Shown here in pieces: positions 57,012 through 64,000 of a DNA stretch of 64,000 bases. The stretch lies in the NCBI RefSeq assembly GCF_900114825.1, contig NZ_FOUI01000014.1:20143-84142 (forward strand), written 5' to 3'. The stretch is from Halopseudomonas yangmingensis. Lineage in GTDB: Bacteria > Pseudomonadota > Gammaproteobacteria > Pseudomonadales > Pseudomonadaceae. How positions within the stretch are numbered: position 1 is the first letter of the stretch; every line of letters starts with the position of its first letter. Below the pieces are notes generated by a model. The model was not told where the DNA came from. It ran no database searches and worked only from the letters and a program-made list of their open reading frames with translations. The translations under genes and the position numbers were made by a program.

Positions 57012-58136
57012 TCAGGAGAGGCTGCTGACGAAGTCTTCGAATCCGAATTCCCTGACCAGCTCGATGCTGCCATCCAGCTGGCGCACCGCGATCGACGGCA
57101 TCTGCACGCCGTTGAACCAGTTCTTCTTGACCATGGTGTAACCAGCCGCATCGATAAACGACAGTCGATCGCCGACTTTCAGCTCATGGTCAAAATTGAA
57201 CTCACCGAAGATGTCCCCGGCCAGGCACGACTTGCCGCACACCATGTACTGGTGAGGGCCATCACAGGCTGCCATTTTGGCCGGTTGACGGTAGATCAGC
57301 AGGTCAAGCATATGCGCCTCGATCGAACTGTCGACGATCGCCAGCTGTTTGCCGTTGTACAGGGTGTCGAGCACTGTCACTTCCAGTGAGGTACTCAAGG
57401 TAATGGACGCTTCGCCAGGCTCCAGATAGACCTGTACGCCATAGCGCTGAGAGAATGCCCTGAGGCGAGCGCAGAATGCATCCAGCGGATAACCGTCACC
57501 GGTAAAGTGGATGCCGCCACCCAGGCTGACCCACTCGACCTGCTCCAGCAGCGCGCCAAAGCGCTCCTCGATCTGCGACAACATACGATCAAACAGCTCG
57601 AACGAGCCGTTCTCGCAGTTGTTGTGGATCATGAAGCCGGATATTTTATCGATGACTTTCATCACCTTTTCCGCATCCCATTCGCCAAGGCGGCTGAACG
57701 GACGTGACGGATCGGCGATGATGAATTCAGAACTTGAAACACCGGGATTGAGGCGCAGGCCACGCGTATGGCCCACCGAGTCCTGCTCGAAACGCTCGAG
57801 CTGCCCGATCGAATTGAAAATGATCTTGTCCGAGTTCGCCAGCACTTCATCGATCTCGTGGTCGGCCCAGGCCACACTGTAGGCGTGGGTCTCGCCACCG
57901 AACTTGAGTCGCCCCAGTTTCACCTCGTTAAGCGAGGAGGACGTGGTGCCGTCCATATACTGACTCATCAGGTCGAACACCGACCAGGTGGCGAAGCACT
58001 TGAGGGCCAGCAGGGCCTTGGCTCCGGACTGCTCGCGCACGTACTGGACGATTTCCATGTTGCGCTTGAGCTTGAGCTTGTCGATCAGATAGTACGGCGT
58101 CTGGATCAATTCGTTGATACCCCCTGAAGCTGTCAT
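57012..58136 (-). CDS. nspC: Carboxy(nor)spermidine decarboxylase
   Basis: 374 residues, PLP decarboxylase of the alanine-racemase fold (NspC). The PLP lysine is Lys46 in LLALKCFATW; SLGGGIHFTGDGYP and YLEPGEA are typical. It decarboxylates carboxyspermidine or carboxynorspermidine to the polyamine. Start 58136 lacks a clear Shine-Dalgarno; an upstream TTG/ATG is possible. First gene of the pair. Confidence 0.92.
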   Translation of the reverse strand: MTASGGINELIQTPYYLIDKLKLKRNMEIVQYVREQSGAKALLALKCFATWSVFDLMSQYMDGTTSSSLNEVKLGRLKFGGETHAYSVAWADHEIDEVLANSDKIIFNSIGQLERFEQDSVGHTRGLRLNPGVSSSEFIIADPSRPFSRLGEWDAEKVMKVIDKISGFMIHNNCENGSFELFDRMLSQIEERFGALLEQVEWVSLGGGIHFTGDGYPLDAFCARLRAFSQRYGVQVYLEPGEASITLSTSLEVTVLDTLYNGKQLAIVDSSIEAHMLDLLIYRQPAKMAACDGPHQYMVCGKSCLAGDIFGEFNFDHELKVGDRLSFIDAAGYTMVKKNWFNGVQMPSIAVRQLDGSIELVREFGFEDFVSSLS

Positions 58137-58273
58137 TCGGCCGGACGGCGCCCGGCAACCCCGAGAAAGCCGCGCATTATAAAACAACCCCCTGCCCGCT
58201 TCGAGCAAAAAATCCCCCGGCCGGGCTGCCAATCCTACTGATCACCTGCGACAGACTGATGACACACGCACAA

Positions 58274-58300
58274 AAAAGGGCCTGCAATGCAGGCCCTTTT
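58274..58300. terminator. Bidirectional terminator between the outer-membrane protein and nspC
   Basis: AAAAGGGCCTGC/GCAGGCCCTTTT stem (58274-58285, 58289-58300) with a 3-base loop. A-rich on the left and T-rich on the right; it terminates leftward transcription from the outer-membrane gene and could also stop rightward read-through. Confidence 0.9.
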
Positions 58301-58318
58301 GTATCATGCCGGAAACAA

Positions 58319-58906
58319 TCAGAAGTTGTAGCGCAGACCAGCTGACAACATATCAACGTGGTATTCACCAGCCACTTTCCGGTAGCGCTCATACTCGGCA
58401 ACAATCGAAAAGGATTCATTTACGGCATAGCCTGCACCTATGCCGTAAGAAGTCACCCACTCTTTTTCAGTATCACTGCCAGAGCCAAAATTCGTTATGG
58501 ATGTACGCCATTTCGTCTTCACCTGATGGTATCCAACCTTGGCAAATAGCGCGAAATCATCAAGTGGCAGGGTGCCAACCAAGTTTGCACCAAGACCATA
58601 TGAATCCTCAGTGCCTTTCAGCCTATCAATGCCATCGGTCGCTTTTATTGTGAGTTCACCGAGATCTACATACTGGAATTCTACCGCCAGATTGGGATTC
58701 AGATTAATACCAGCACCGACCTTGTAGGCTGTATCTTTCTTGTCCAAAGAAGCAGACAGCCCTGCAGGAACAGGTCCAAGAGAAACGTCTGCTTTTGACT
58801 GGCCGACACTGCCAAACAGATACCCATTGGGCTGATAGGGGTTGGCATGGGCGGCGGTAACGCCGAGGCAGCTGACGAGGGCCGCCAGCAGAGTCTTTTT
58901 CAACAT
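58319..58906 (-). CDS. OmpA-like/opacity-type outer-membrane beta-barrel protein
   Basis: 195 residues. Signal peptide 1-21 ending AHA; alternating strands form about eight beta segments; the C-terminus ends RYNF with the terminal Phe of outer-membrane barrels. GGAG 8 bases before the ATG at 58906; an ATG two codons earlier is possible. Function unknown; structural or small-molecule pore. Confidence 0.87.
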   Translation of the reverse strand: MLKKTLLAALVSCLGVTAAHANPYQPNGYLFGSVGQSKADVSLGPVPAGLSASLDKKDTAYKVGAGINLNPNLAVEFQYVDLGELTIKATDGIDRLKGTEDSYGLGANLVGTLPLDDFALFAKVGYHQVKTKWRTSITNFGSGSDTEKEWVTSYGIGAGYAVNESFSIVAEYERYRKVAGEYHVDMLSAGLRYNF

Positions 58907-59017
58907 GGTCATTGCTCCGGTAGTGATTCCGCCTTCATGGCGGGTGTCCTGTAATGAACTCGTCATGAGCTCCATCCGCATTTAAGCAGACCCAAGGCAT
59001 TCTGCCCAGCCCCGCAC

Positions 59018-60112
59018 TCACCCCCAATAGAGCGTCTCGGGCGCTGCATTGCCCGCGCCAAACAGGTGACCGACATCCGGCACAGCAAAGCAGCGGTCGC
59101 CACGCCTGGGCTGCCAGGCGTTGAACTCGGCATGGGTGATGCCTATTTCCCATAGCTGCGCAGCCTCCCAGCCACAGGGACGCAATTCCAGGCGAACCTC
59201 GGCACCGATCAGATTGATCGCCTCCACCTGCAGCGGCAGATGGGCGTGCGCCACCGGCTGCAACTGCAGACGCACTTCGTGGGGACGCAAATAGACCTGC
59301 ACGGACGACGCCCCTTCGCGGTTCTCGGGAAGACGTATCCAGGCCTCACCCTGCTGCAGCAGACGGCCGTCCAGCGTGCCGTCAAACACGTTCACATGAC
59401 CAAGAAAATCAAACACGAAACGGCTGTCGGGACGGGCATAGAGTGCCTGGGGTTGATCGACCTGTTCAATACGTCCGGCACTCATCACCACCACCTGGTC
59501 AGACAGCTCCAGAGCTTCTTCCTGGTCATGGGTAACAAATACGCTGGTGAAGTGCAGTTCGTCATGCAGGTTACGCAGCCAACGGCGCAGATCCTTGCGC
59601 ACCCGGGCATCCAGTGCGCCGAAAGGTTCATCCAGCAGCAGTATCTGGGGCTGCATCGCCAGTGCGCGCGCCAGTGCAATGCGTTGTTTCTGGCCACCGG
59701 ACAACTGCGACGGATAACGCCCGGCCAGATGCGAGAGCTGTACCATTTCCAGCAGCTCACCGACCCGCCGACGGATTTCGCCAGCGACAGGTCTTGACTT
59801 GCGCGGCAATACATCCAGCCCGAAGGCAATGTTCTCGGCAACCGTCATATGCCGGAACAGCGCATAGTGCTGGAAAACAAAACCCACTCGCCGCTCACGC
59901 ACGTGCAAGCCGGTGACATCCTCGCCCTGGAACAGGATGCGCCCCCTGTCCGCGCTTTCCAGGCCTGCGATGATGCGCAGCAAGGTGGTCTTGCCAGAGC
60001 CCGAGGGCCCGAGCAGGCCAACCAGTTGCCCGTCACCGATTGCCAGGGAAATATCATCGAGCGCACGGAAGGCCCCGAAGGACTTGTTGATCTGCTCGAG
60101 GGTGATACTCAT
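59018..60112 (-). CDS. cysA: Sulfate/thiosulfate ABC transporter ATPase CysA
   Basis: 364 residues. Walker A GPSGSGKT (34-41), signature [15 protein letters not shown], Walker [13 protein letters not shown], then a C-terminal TOBE regulatory domain (about 240-360). Last gene of sbp-cysT-cysW-cysA; its ATG overlaps the cysW stop by one base. Confidence 0.96.
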   Translation of the reverse strand: MSITLEQINKSFGAFRALDDISLAIGDGQLVGLLGPSGSGKTTLLRIIAGLESADRGRILFQGEDVTGLHVRERRVGFVFQHYALFRHMTVAENIAFGLDVLPRKSRPVAGEIRRRVGELLEMVQLSHLAGRYPSQLSGGQKQRIALARALAMQPQILLLDEPFGALDARVRKDLRRWLRNLHDELHFTSVFVTHDQEEALELSDQVVVMSAGRIEQVDQPQALYARPDSRFVFDFLGHVNVFDGTLDGRLLQQGEAWIRLPENREGASSVQVYLRPHEVRLQLQPVAHAHLPLQVEAINLIGAEVRLELRPCGWEAAQLWEIGITHAEFNAWQPRRGDRCFAVPDVGHLFGAGNAAPETLYWG

Positions 60113-60975
60113 CAGCCCTGCTCCTGTTGTTCATGCAAGGGGGCACGCTGGCGCGCCTGGCGCCACTCGACAAAACTCTTTACCAGCAATGTGACCAGGG
60201 CGATTACCGCCAGCAGGGACGCACTGGTAAAGGCACCTACCGCGTTATAGTCCTGATACAGCAGCTCGATATGCAGCGGCAGGGTATTGGTTTCTCCGCG
60301 GATATTGCCGGATACCACCGAAACCGCTCCAAACTCGCCGACCGCACGGGCATTGGTCAGTACCACGCCGTACAGCAACGCCCACTGGATATTCGGTAGC
60401 GTCACCCGCCGGAACAGCTGCCAGCCACTGGCTCCCAGCACCACGGCAGCCTCTTCTTCCTCGCGACCCTGCTGCTGCATCAGCGGAATCAGCTCACGGG
60501 CAACAAAGGGGCAGGTAACGAATACAGTGACCATGACAATACCCGGCCAGGCAAACATCAGCTGCACATCGTGCTGCATCAGCCAGCCGCCCAGCCAGCC
60601 GTTGCTGCCGTACAACAGTAAATACAGCAGACCGGCCACCACCGGAGACACGGCAAAGGGGATATCGATCAGGGTGATCAGCAGCTTGCGCCCGGGAAAC
60701 TCGAAGCGGGTTACCAGCCAGGCGAGGAACACGCCAAACAGCAGGTTCAGCGGCACCGTCAATGCGGCCACCAGCAGCGTCAGGCCGATTGCCCTGAGGG
60801 TGTAATAGTCGGTCAGGTTGGCCCACCAGGTCTGCGCTCCGCCAGAAAAGGCTTCGACAAAAATCAGCAGCAGAGGCATGACCAGTAACAGCAGCGTCAA
60901 CCCGAGCGCCAGGCAAATAAGCGTCCAGCGCACCCAGCGCTGCTCACCGACACGATGAACCGACGTACGCTGCAT
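60112..60975 (-). CDS. cysW: Sulfate ABC transporter permease CysW
   Basis: 287 residues, about six membrane segments, EAA loop [21 protein letters not shown] near 155. GAGGAG before the ATG. Membrane partner of CysT. Confidence 0.95.
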   Translation of the reverse strand: MQRTSVHRVGEQRWVRWTLICLALGLTLLLLVMPLLLIFVEAFSGGAQTWWANLTDYYTLRAIGLTLLVAALTVPLNLLFGVFLAWLVTRFEFPGRKLLITLIDIPFAVSPVVAGLLYLLLYGSNGWLGGWLMQHDVQLMFAWPGIVMVTVFVTCPFVARELIPLMQQQGREEEEAAVVLGASGWQLFRRVTLPNIQWALLYGVVLTNARAVGEFGAVSVVSGNIRGETNTLPLHIELLYQDYNAVGAFTSASLLAVIALVTLLVKSFVEWRQARQRAPLHEQQEQG

Positions 60976-60984
60976 GGCTACTCC

Positions 60985-61851
60985 TCAACGTCCGTGCAGA
61001 CGCCGCAGATAGCGGGCCTGCCACAGATTGATGCCGAACAGCAGAATCAGCGAGGCCAGCAGCACCACCGAGGCAATCGCGCTGGCCGCCGCATGGTCGA
61101 ACTCCTGAAGTCGAATGAAAATCATCAGGCTGGTCACTTCGCTGACATACGGCATGTTACCGGCAATAAAGATAATGGCGCCAAACTCGCCGAGACTGCG
61201 GGTAAAGGACAAGGCGATACCGGTCATCAGGGCCGGCCACAGACTGGGGAACAGAATGCGACGGAACACCGTCCAGTCGGAAGCTCCCATACTGATTGCC
61301 GCCTCCTCGTCCTCCACTGGCAGGTCCTCGAGCACCGGCTGAACAGTCCGCACAACAAAGGGCAAACTGGTAAAGGACATGGCCACAATAATACCCAGCG
61401 GGGTAAAGGCCACTTTGATGCCCAAGGTTGCCAGCCATTGTCCGTACCAGCCGTTCTCGGCAAACAGTGCAGCCAGCGTGATGCCGGCCACCGCGGTCGG
61501 CAGGGCAAAGGGCAGATCCATCAACGCATCCACCACACGCTTGCCGGGAAAGCTGTAGCGTACCAGGACCCAGGCCAGCAACAGACCGACCACCCCATTG
61601 AACAACGACGCAATCAAGGCCGCCCACAGCGTCACGCGATAGGAGGCCACCACCCGCTCATCACTGACAACCGCCCAGTACTGGGCCCAGCTCATGCCGG
61701 CGCTTTCCACCACCAGCCCGCTGATCGGCAGCAGCAGCACCAGACTGACAAACAGCAGTGAAACGCCCATGCTCAAAGCAAATCCCGGCAGCACACGCTT
61801 GCCGGGACGGGAGGTAAGGCGCGGCAGCAAGCCGCCGCGTTTGGTATTCAC
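60985..61851 (-). CDS. cysT: Sulfate ABC transporter permease CysT (CysU)
   Basis: 288 residues from GTG at 61851, chosen because GCGGAA lies 7 bases upstream; a TTG at 61857 would add two residues. Six membrane segments and the EAA loop DEEAAISMGASDWTVFRRIL near 170. Forms the sulfate channel with CysW. Confidence 0.93.
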   Translation of the reverse strand: MNTKRGGLLPRLTSRPGKRVLPGFALSMGVSLLFVSLVLLLPISGLVVESAGMSWAQYWAVVSDERVVASYRVTLWAALIASLFNGVVGLLLAWVLVRYSFPGKRVVDALMDLPFALPTAVAGITLAALFAENGWYGQWLATLGIKVAFTPLGIIVAMSFTSLPFVVRTVQPVLEDLPVEDEEAAISMGASDWTVFRRILFPSLWPALMTGIALSFTRSLGEFGAIIFIAGNMPYVSEVTSLMIFIRLQEFDHAAASAIASVVLLASLILLFGINLWQARYLRRLHGR

Positions 61852-61863
61852 AGCCAATTCCGC

Positions 61864-62892
61864 TTAACGCCGCTGCAACTGGTCGAGTTTGCCGCCGTTG
61901 GCAAAGTGCTCGCGCATGGCGGTTTCCCAGTCACCCGTGATCGCCTCGATCGGCAACAGCTCAAGTGCCGGAAAACGGTCAGCAAACTCGGCCTGCACCA
62001 CAGGATCATGGACGCGGTAACTGAACCCGGCAATCAGGCGTTGGGCTTGCTCGCTGTACAAGTGTTGCAGATACGCCCTGGCCAGCTCCTCTGTACCGTT
62101 ACGCTGCACATTGCGGTCAATCCAGGTCACCGGAAACTCGGCCAGAAAGCTGACCTTGGGCAGCACAACCTCAAAGCCCGCATCAGGGTATTCGGCGATG
62201 ATATTGTTGACCTCGGACTCGAAGGTCAGCAGCACATCGGCGATGCCGCGCTCGACAAAGGTTGTGGTAGCGCCACGGCCACCAGTATCGAACACGGCCA
62301 CATTGCCCAAAAAGCCACGCAGATAAGCATCAATCGCCGACTGGTCGTCACCGAAGGTTTTCTGTGCATAGCCGAGAGCAGCCAGGTAGCTGTAGCGTCC
62401 GTTGCCGGAGGTTTTCGGGTTGGGCAATACCGAGCTCACGTCCTCGCGAACCAGGTCATCCCAATTGCGGATATTTTTCGGATTGCCCTTGCGCACCAGA
62501 AAAGCCATGGTGGAATAGAAGGGCGAGCTGGCATTCGGCAGGCGTTCACGCCAGTCAGCCGGAATCAGGTTACCGCGTTCATGCAGGATATCCACGTCGG
62601 TAACCTGGTTGTAGGTCACCACATCAGCCCGCAAGCCCTGGATGATTGCCTGAGCCTGACGCGAGGAACCGCCATGCGACTGGCGAATGCGAACGGCTTC
62701 ACCATTCTGCGCCTGCCAGTGCTCGACAAACTGCTCGTTGTAAGCGGAAAACAGCTCCCGCGAAATATCATAGGATGAGTTGAGCAACTCCCTGGCAGAA
62801 GCCTGCATGCTCAGCATGCTGACACCCAGGGCAAGCACCAGGGTGGCGCCTGAACGCGACAACAAAGAAGAAAGGATAGGCTGGCGTGACAT
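61864..62892 (-). CDS. sbp: Periplasmic sulfate-binding protein
   Basis: 342 residues with a signal peptide ending at about 33 (MQASARE). Conserved segments [25 protein letters not shown] (sulfate contacts) and [12 protein letters not shown] identify the family. GGAG before the ATG at 62892; an upstream in-frame start is less likely. First gene of the operon, with an AT-rich promoter region. Confidence 0.95.
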   Translation of the reverse strand: MSRQPILSSLLSRSGATLVLALGVSMLSMQASARELLNSSYDISRELFSAYNEQFVEHWQAQNGEAVRIRQSHGGSSRQAQAIIQGLRADVVTYNQVTDVDILHERGNLIPADWRERLPNASSPFYSTMAFLVRKGNPKNIRNWDDLVREDVSSVLPNPKTSGNGRYSYLAALGYAQKTFGDDQSAIDAYLRGFLGNVAVFDTGGRGATTTFVERGIADVLLTFESEVNNIIAEYPDAGFEVVLPKVSFLAEFPVTWIDRNVQRNGTEELARAYLQHLYSEQAQRLIAGFSYRVHDPVVQAEFADRFPALELLPIEAITGDWETAMREHFANGGKLDQLQRR

Positions 62893-62934
62893 GGCGATGC
62901 TCCGGCAACTGGCTACAGGCTGACTCAAGGAGCA

Positions 62935-63010
62935 ACAGGATACCCAAGACGGCTTATTTAGAACAATAAAAAGCTTAGAATGATTTTCTTATTACTTAAA
63001 CCGCTAAAGA
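62935..63010 (-). promoter_or_regulatory. AT-rich promoter region of the sbp-cysTWA operon
   Basis: A sharply AT-rich stretch containing ATTTAGAACAATAA, TTCTTATTACTTAAA and related runs, 43-118 bases upstream of sbp. LysR-type CysB sites are loosely defined and AT-rich, so CysB control under sulfur limitation is likely; I cannot place the boxes exactly. Confidence 0.5.
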
Positions 63011-63046
63011 ATAAGGATTGGCAAGACCACGCAAGATAGCCGCCGG

Positions 63047-63481
63047 CTATTTGCCCAAAGGCCTCAGTCGCTGCTCGATCTCGCTGTTAAGACCCTCGAT
63101 TTCCGCTCTGTCCAAGGCTCGTTCATCCAGCTTGCGGCGGGCAAACTCGGGCAAGTCGGTAAAACGGATAACATCCCGCTCGACCAACAGGGCTACCAGA
63201 TCCTCAACTACCCGCACCATGTCGGCATCGGTACTGCGCAAGTGCTGCAAACGGCGCTGGACCTCCTCGCGGGCACACAACCACTCTTCCAGCTCTTCGC
63301 TCTGCACCGCCAACTGGTCGGTCATTTCGTCGAAGGGCTTTGGCTCGACTCGCAGGATCAGGCCATTTTCATCACGTTGCACATAAACCACGGCATCCTC
63401 CGCGCAGGCAAACTGGGTTGGCACAAGGGAGGATGTACCCAAGTGTTCTGCCTGTCCAGTCTCAAACGCGTGGTATTTCAT
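63047..63481 (-). CDS. Conserved hypothetical protein
   Basis: 144 residues, acidic and helical, cytoplasmic. The segment VVYVQRDENGLILRVEPKPF resembles small Pseudomonas proteins sometimes labelled tryptophan-synthase-beta-like, without the enzyme domain. GAGG ribosome site before ATG 63481. No function can be inferred. Leftward, upstream of sbp. Confidence 0.8.
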   Translation of the reverse strand: MKYHAFETGQAEHLGTSSLVPTQFACAEDAVVYVQRDENGLILRVEPKPFDEMTDQLAVQSEELEEWLCAREEVQRRLQHLRSTDADMVRVVEDLVALLVERDVIRFTDLPEFARRKLDERALDRAEIEGLNSEIEQRLRPLGK

Positions 63482-63542
63482 CACAACCTCTCTCAGGACA
63501 ACAAACTGACAACAGCAAAACGGCTGAGGTTGGCCTGGGCCT

Positions 63543-63568
63543 GGAGGATGGAGGATGGAGGATGGAGG
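63543..63568. repeat. Short tandem repeat, GGAGGAT x 3.7
   Basis: Three full GGAGGAT units and a partial copy follow each other without change. It lies in the non-coding stretch between the small unknown gene and the 5S gene. Confidence 0.9.
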
Positions 63569-63585
63569 CTTCAGGATGTGGGCGT

Positions 63586-63614
63586 TTTTTGTTTGAAGCT
63601 TGACGATGACCTAC
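63586..63614 (-). repeat. Duplicated 5S rRNA 3' tail
   Basis: 29 bases identical with one mismatch to 63764-63792, which spans the 3' end of the 5S rRNA and its downstream flank. It looks like a remnant of a second 5S gene or of an unequal exchange in the rrn operon. The 150 bases between hold no gene. Confidence 0.85.
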
Positions 63615-63734
63615 ATTGACCCGGCCCATCCCGGCCATCGCCCTGCGGGCAGCCTGCGGCTGTCCACCGTTGCTCCAGGCGCAGTTGTCAGATGGGCGGG
63701 TGGCAGTGACAACAAGTATGGTCGCGCGCAAAGT

Positions 63735-63768
63735 AAAAACCCCGATCTGTTTCCAGATCGGGGTTTTT
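63735..63768. terminator. Terminator of the rrn operon
   Basis: AAAAACCCCGATCTG/CAGATCGGGGTTTTT stem (63735-63749, 63754-63768) with TTTC loop; 8 bases past the 5S 3' end on the minus strand and symmetrical, so it also blocks rightward entry. Confidence 0.93.
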
Positions 63769-63775
63769 GTTTGGA

Positions 63776-63893
63776 GCTTGACGATGACCTACTCTCACAT
63801 GGGGAAACCCCACACTACCATCGGCGATGCGTCGTTTCACTTCTGAGTTCGGGATGGGATCAGGTGGTTCCAACGCTCTATGGTCGTCAAGCA
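63776..63893 (-). rRNA. rrf: 5S ribosomal RNA
   Basis: About 118 bases. On the minus strand it starts TGCTTGACGACC and contains the standard CCCATCCCGAACTCAGAAGTG and ends GTAGGTCATCGTCAAGC, which pairs with the 5' end. Pseudomonas-type. Exact ends are uncertain by 1-2 bases. Confidence 0.95.
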
Positions 63894-64000
63894 ATTCTTT
63901 AGCGGTGTCGTGTGGGCCTATGCTTTCACGCCATCGCGAATTGGGTCAGTGATGAAGTACGGCTTCGGTGGTTTGCAATCTCATGCAGTTCCACATTGTC
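63894..64000 (-). other. 23S-5S internal spacer of the rrn operon
   Basis: Non-coding sequence upstream of 5S in the rrn transcript. No tRNA is visible. The 23S rRNA lies beyond the right edge. Confidence 0.75.

Overview
The window is GC-rich, gene-dense chromosomal DNA from a denitrifying pseudomonad (Pseudomonadaceae, of the Stutzerimonas/Halopseudomonas type). Evidence is the Pseudomonas-like 5S and 6S RNAs, gene blocks in the order known from Pseudomonas (gcvT-gcvH-gcvP, the ubi/pepP/ygfB/zapA/6S/ygfA block, ilvA-rpiA, sbp-cysTWA), and complete nos and near-complete nir accessory operons. I see no insertion sequence, prophage, tRNA or CRISPR array. Gene boundaries come from reading frames, start codons and ribosome binding sites read by eye; no database search was possible.

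Layout. 1-4534: a leftward operon nirC-F-D-L-G-H-J for haem d1 synthesis, with nirJ cut by the window edge, driven from a perfect ANR/DNR-type box; nirS is not next to it. 4671-5796: an esterase and a small unknown gene. 5838-13926: the rightward nosRZDFYL operon for nitrous oxide reduction. 14016-16627: a CBS/nucleotidyltransferase signalling protein and a DEDDh exonuclease whose start contains a run of ten C. 16637-18304: a BCCT osmolyte transporter. 18517-20487: a small MvaT-like N-terminal domain gene divergent from an amidoligase plus glutamine-amidotransferase pair, the best candidate here for an uncharacterised pathway. 20495-23529: a YqhA-type membrane protein and an AMP-phosphorylase-like/PRPP-synthetase-like pair.

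23602-28087: glycine cleavage P, H and T proteins. 28254-28363: a structured palindromic repeat. 28396-31119: a Fur-controlled iron ABC transporter. 31204-37119: ubiquinone hydroxylases, pepP, ygfB, divergent coiled-coil gene and zapA, 6S RNA and ygfA. 37106-39807: a 42-residue membrane protein, an EVE-domain protein and a diguanylate cyclase. 39804-43791: ilvA, rpiA, an SdiA-regulated-type protein and an FAH-family enzyme. 43851-43944: a second copy of the structured repeat. 43988-46783: divergent D-2-hydroxyglutarate dehydrogenase and serA, which are functionally coupled in serine synthesis.

46838-52173: DUF523, a 2OG-Fe(II) oxygenase, a DUF2059 protein, an alpha/beta hydrolase and malate synthase G. 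52402-55574: an AFL-type lipoprotein lipase and two envelope proteins. 55715-58136: carboxy(nor)spermidine decarboxylase and dehydrogenase, an alternative polyamine route. 58319-58906: a beta-barrel outer-membrane protein. 59018-62892: the sbp-cysTWA sulfate importer. 63047-63481: a small unknown protein. 63543-63893: a short tandem repeat, a duplicated 5S tail, a terminator and the 5S rRNA of a leftward rrn operon, followed by the 23S-5S spacer.

Together the genes describe a respiratory bacterium able to reduce N2O and make haem d1 under low oxygen, with one-carbon/serine/glycine metabolism, iron and sulfate uptake and osmolyte import. The strongest non-standard signals are the amidoligase pair, the nucleotide-phosphorylase/PRPP-synthetase-like pair, and the two-copy structured repeat, whose hairpins carry compensatory changes.
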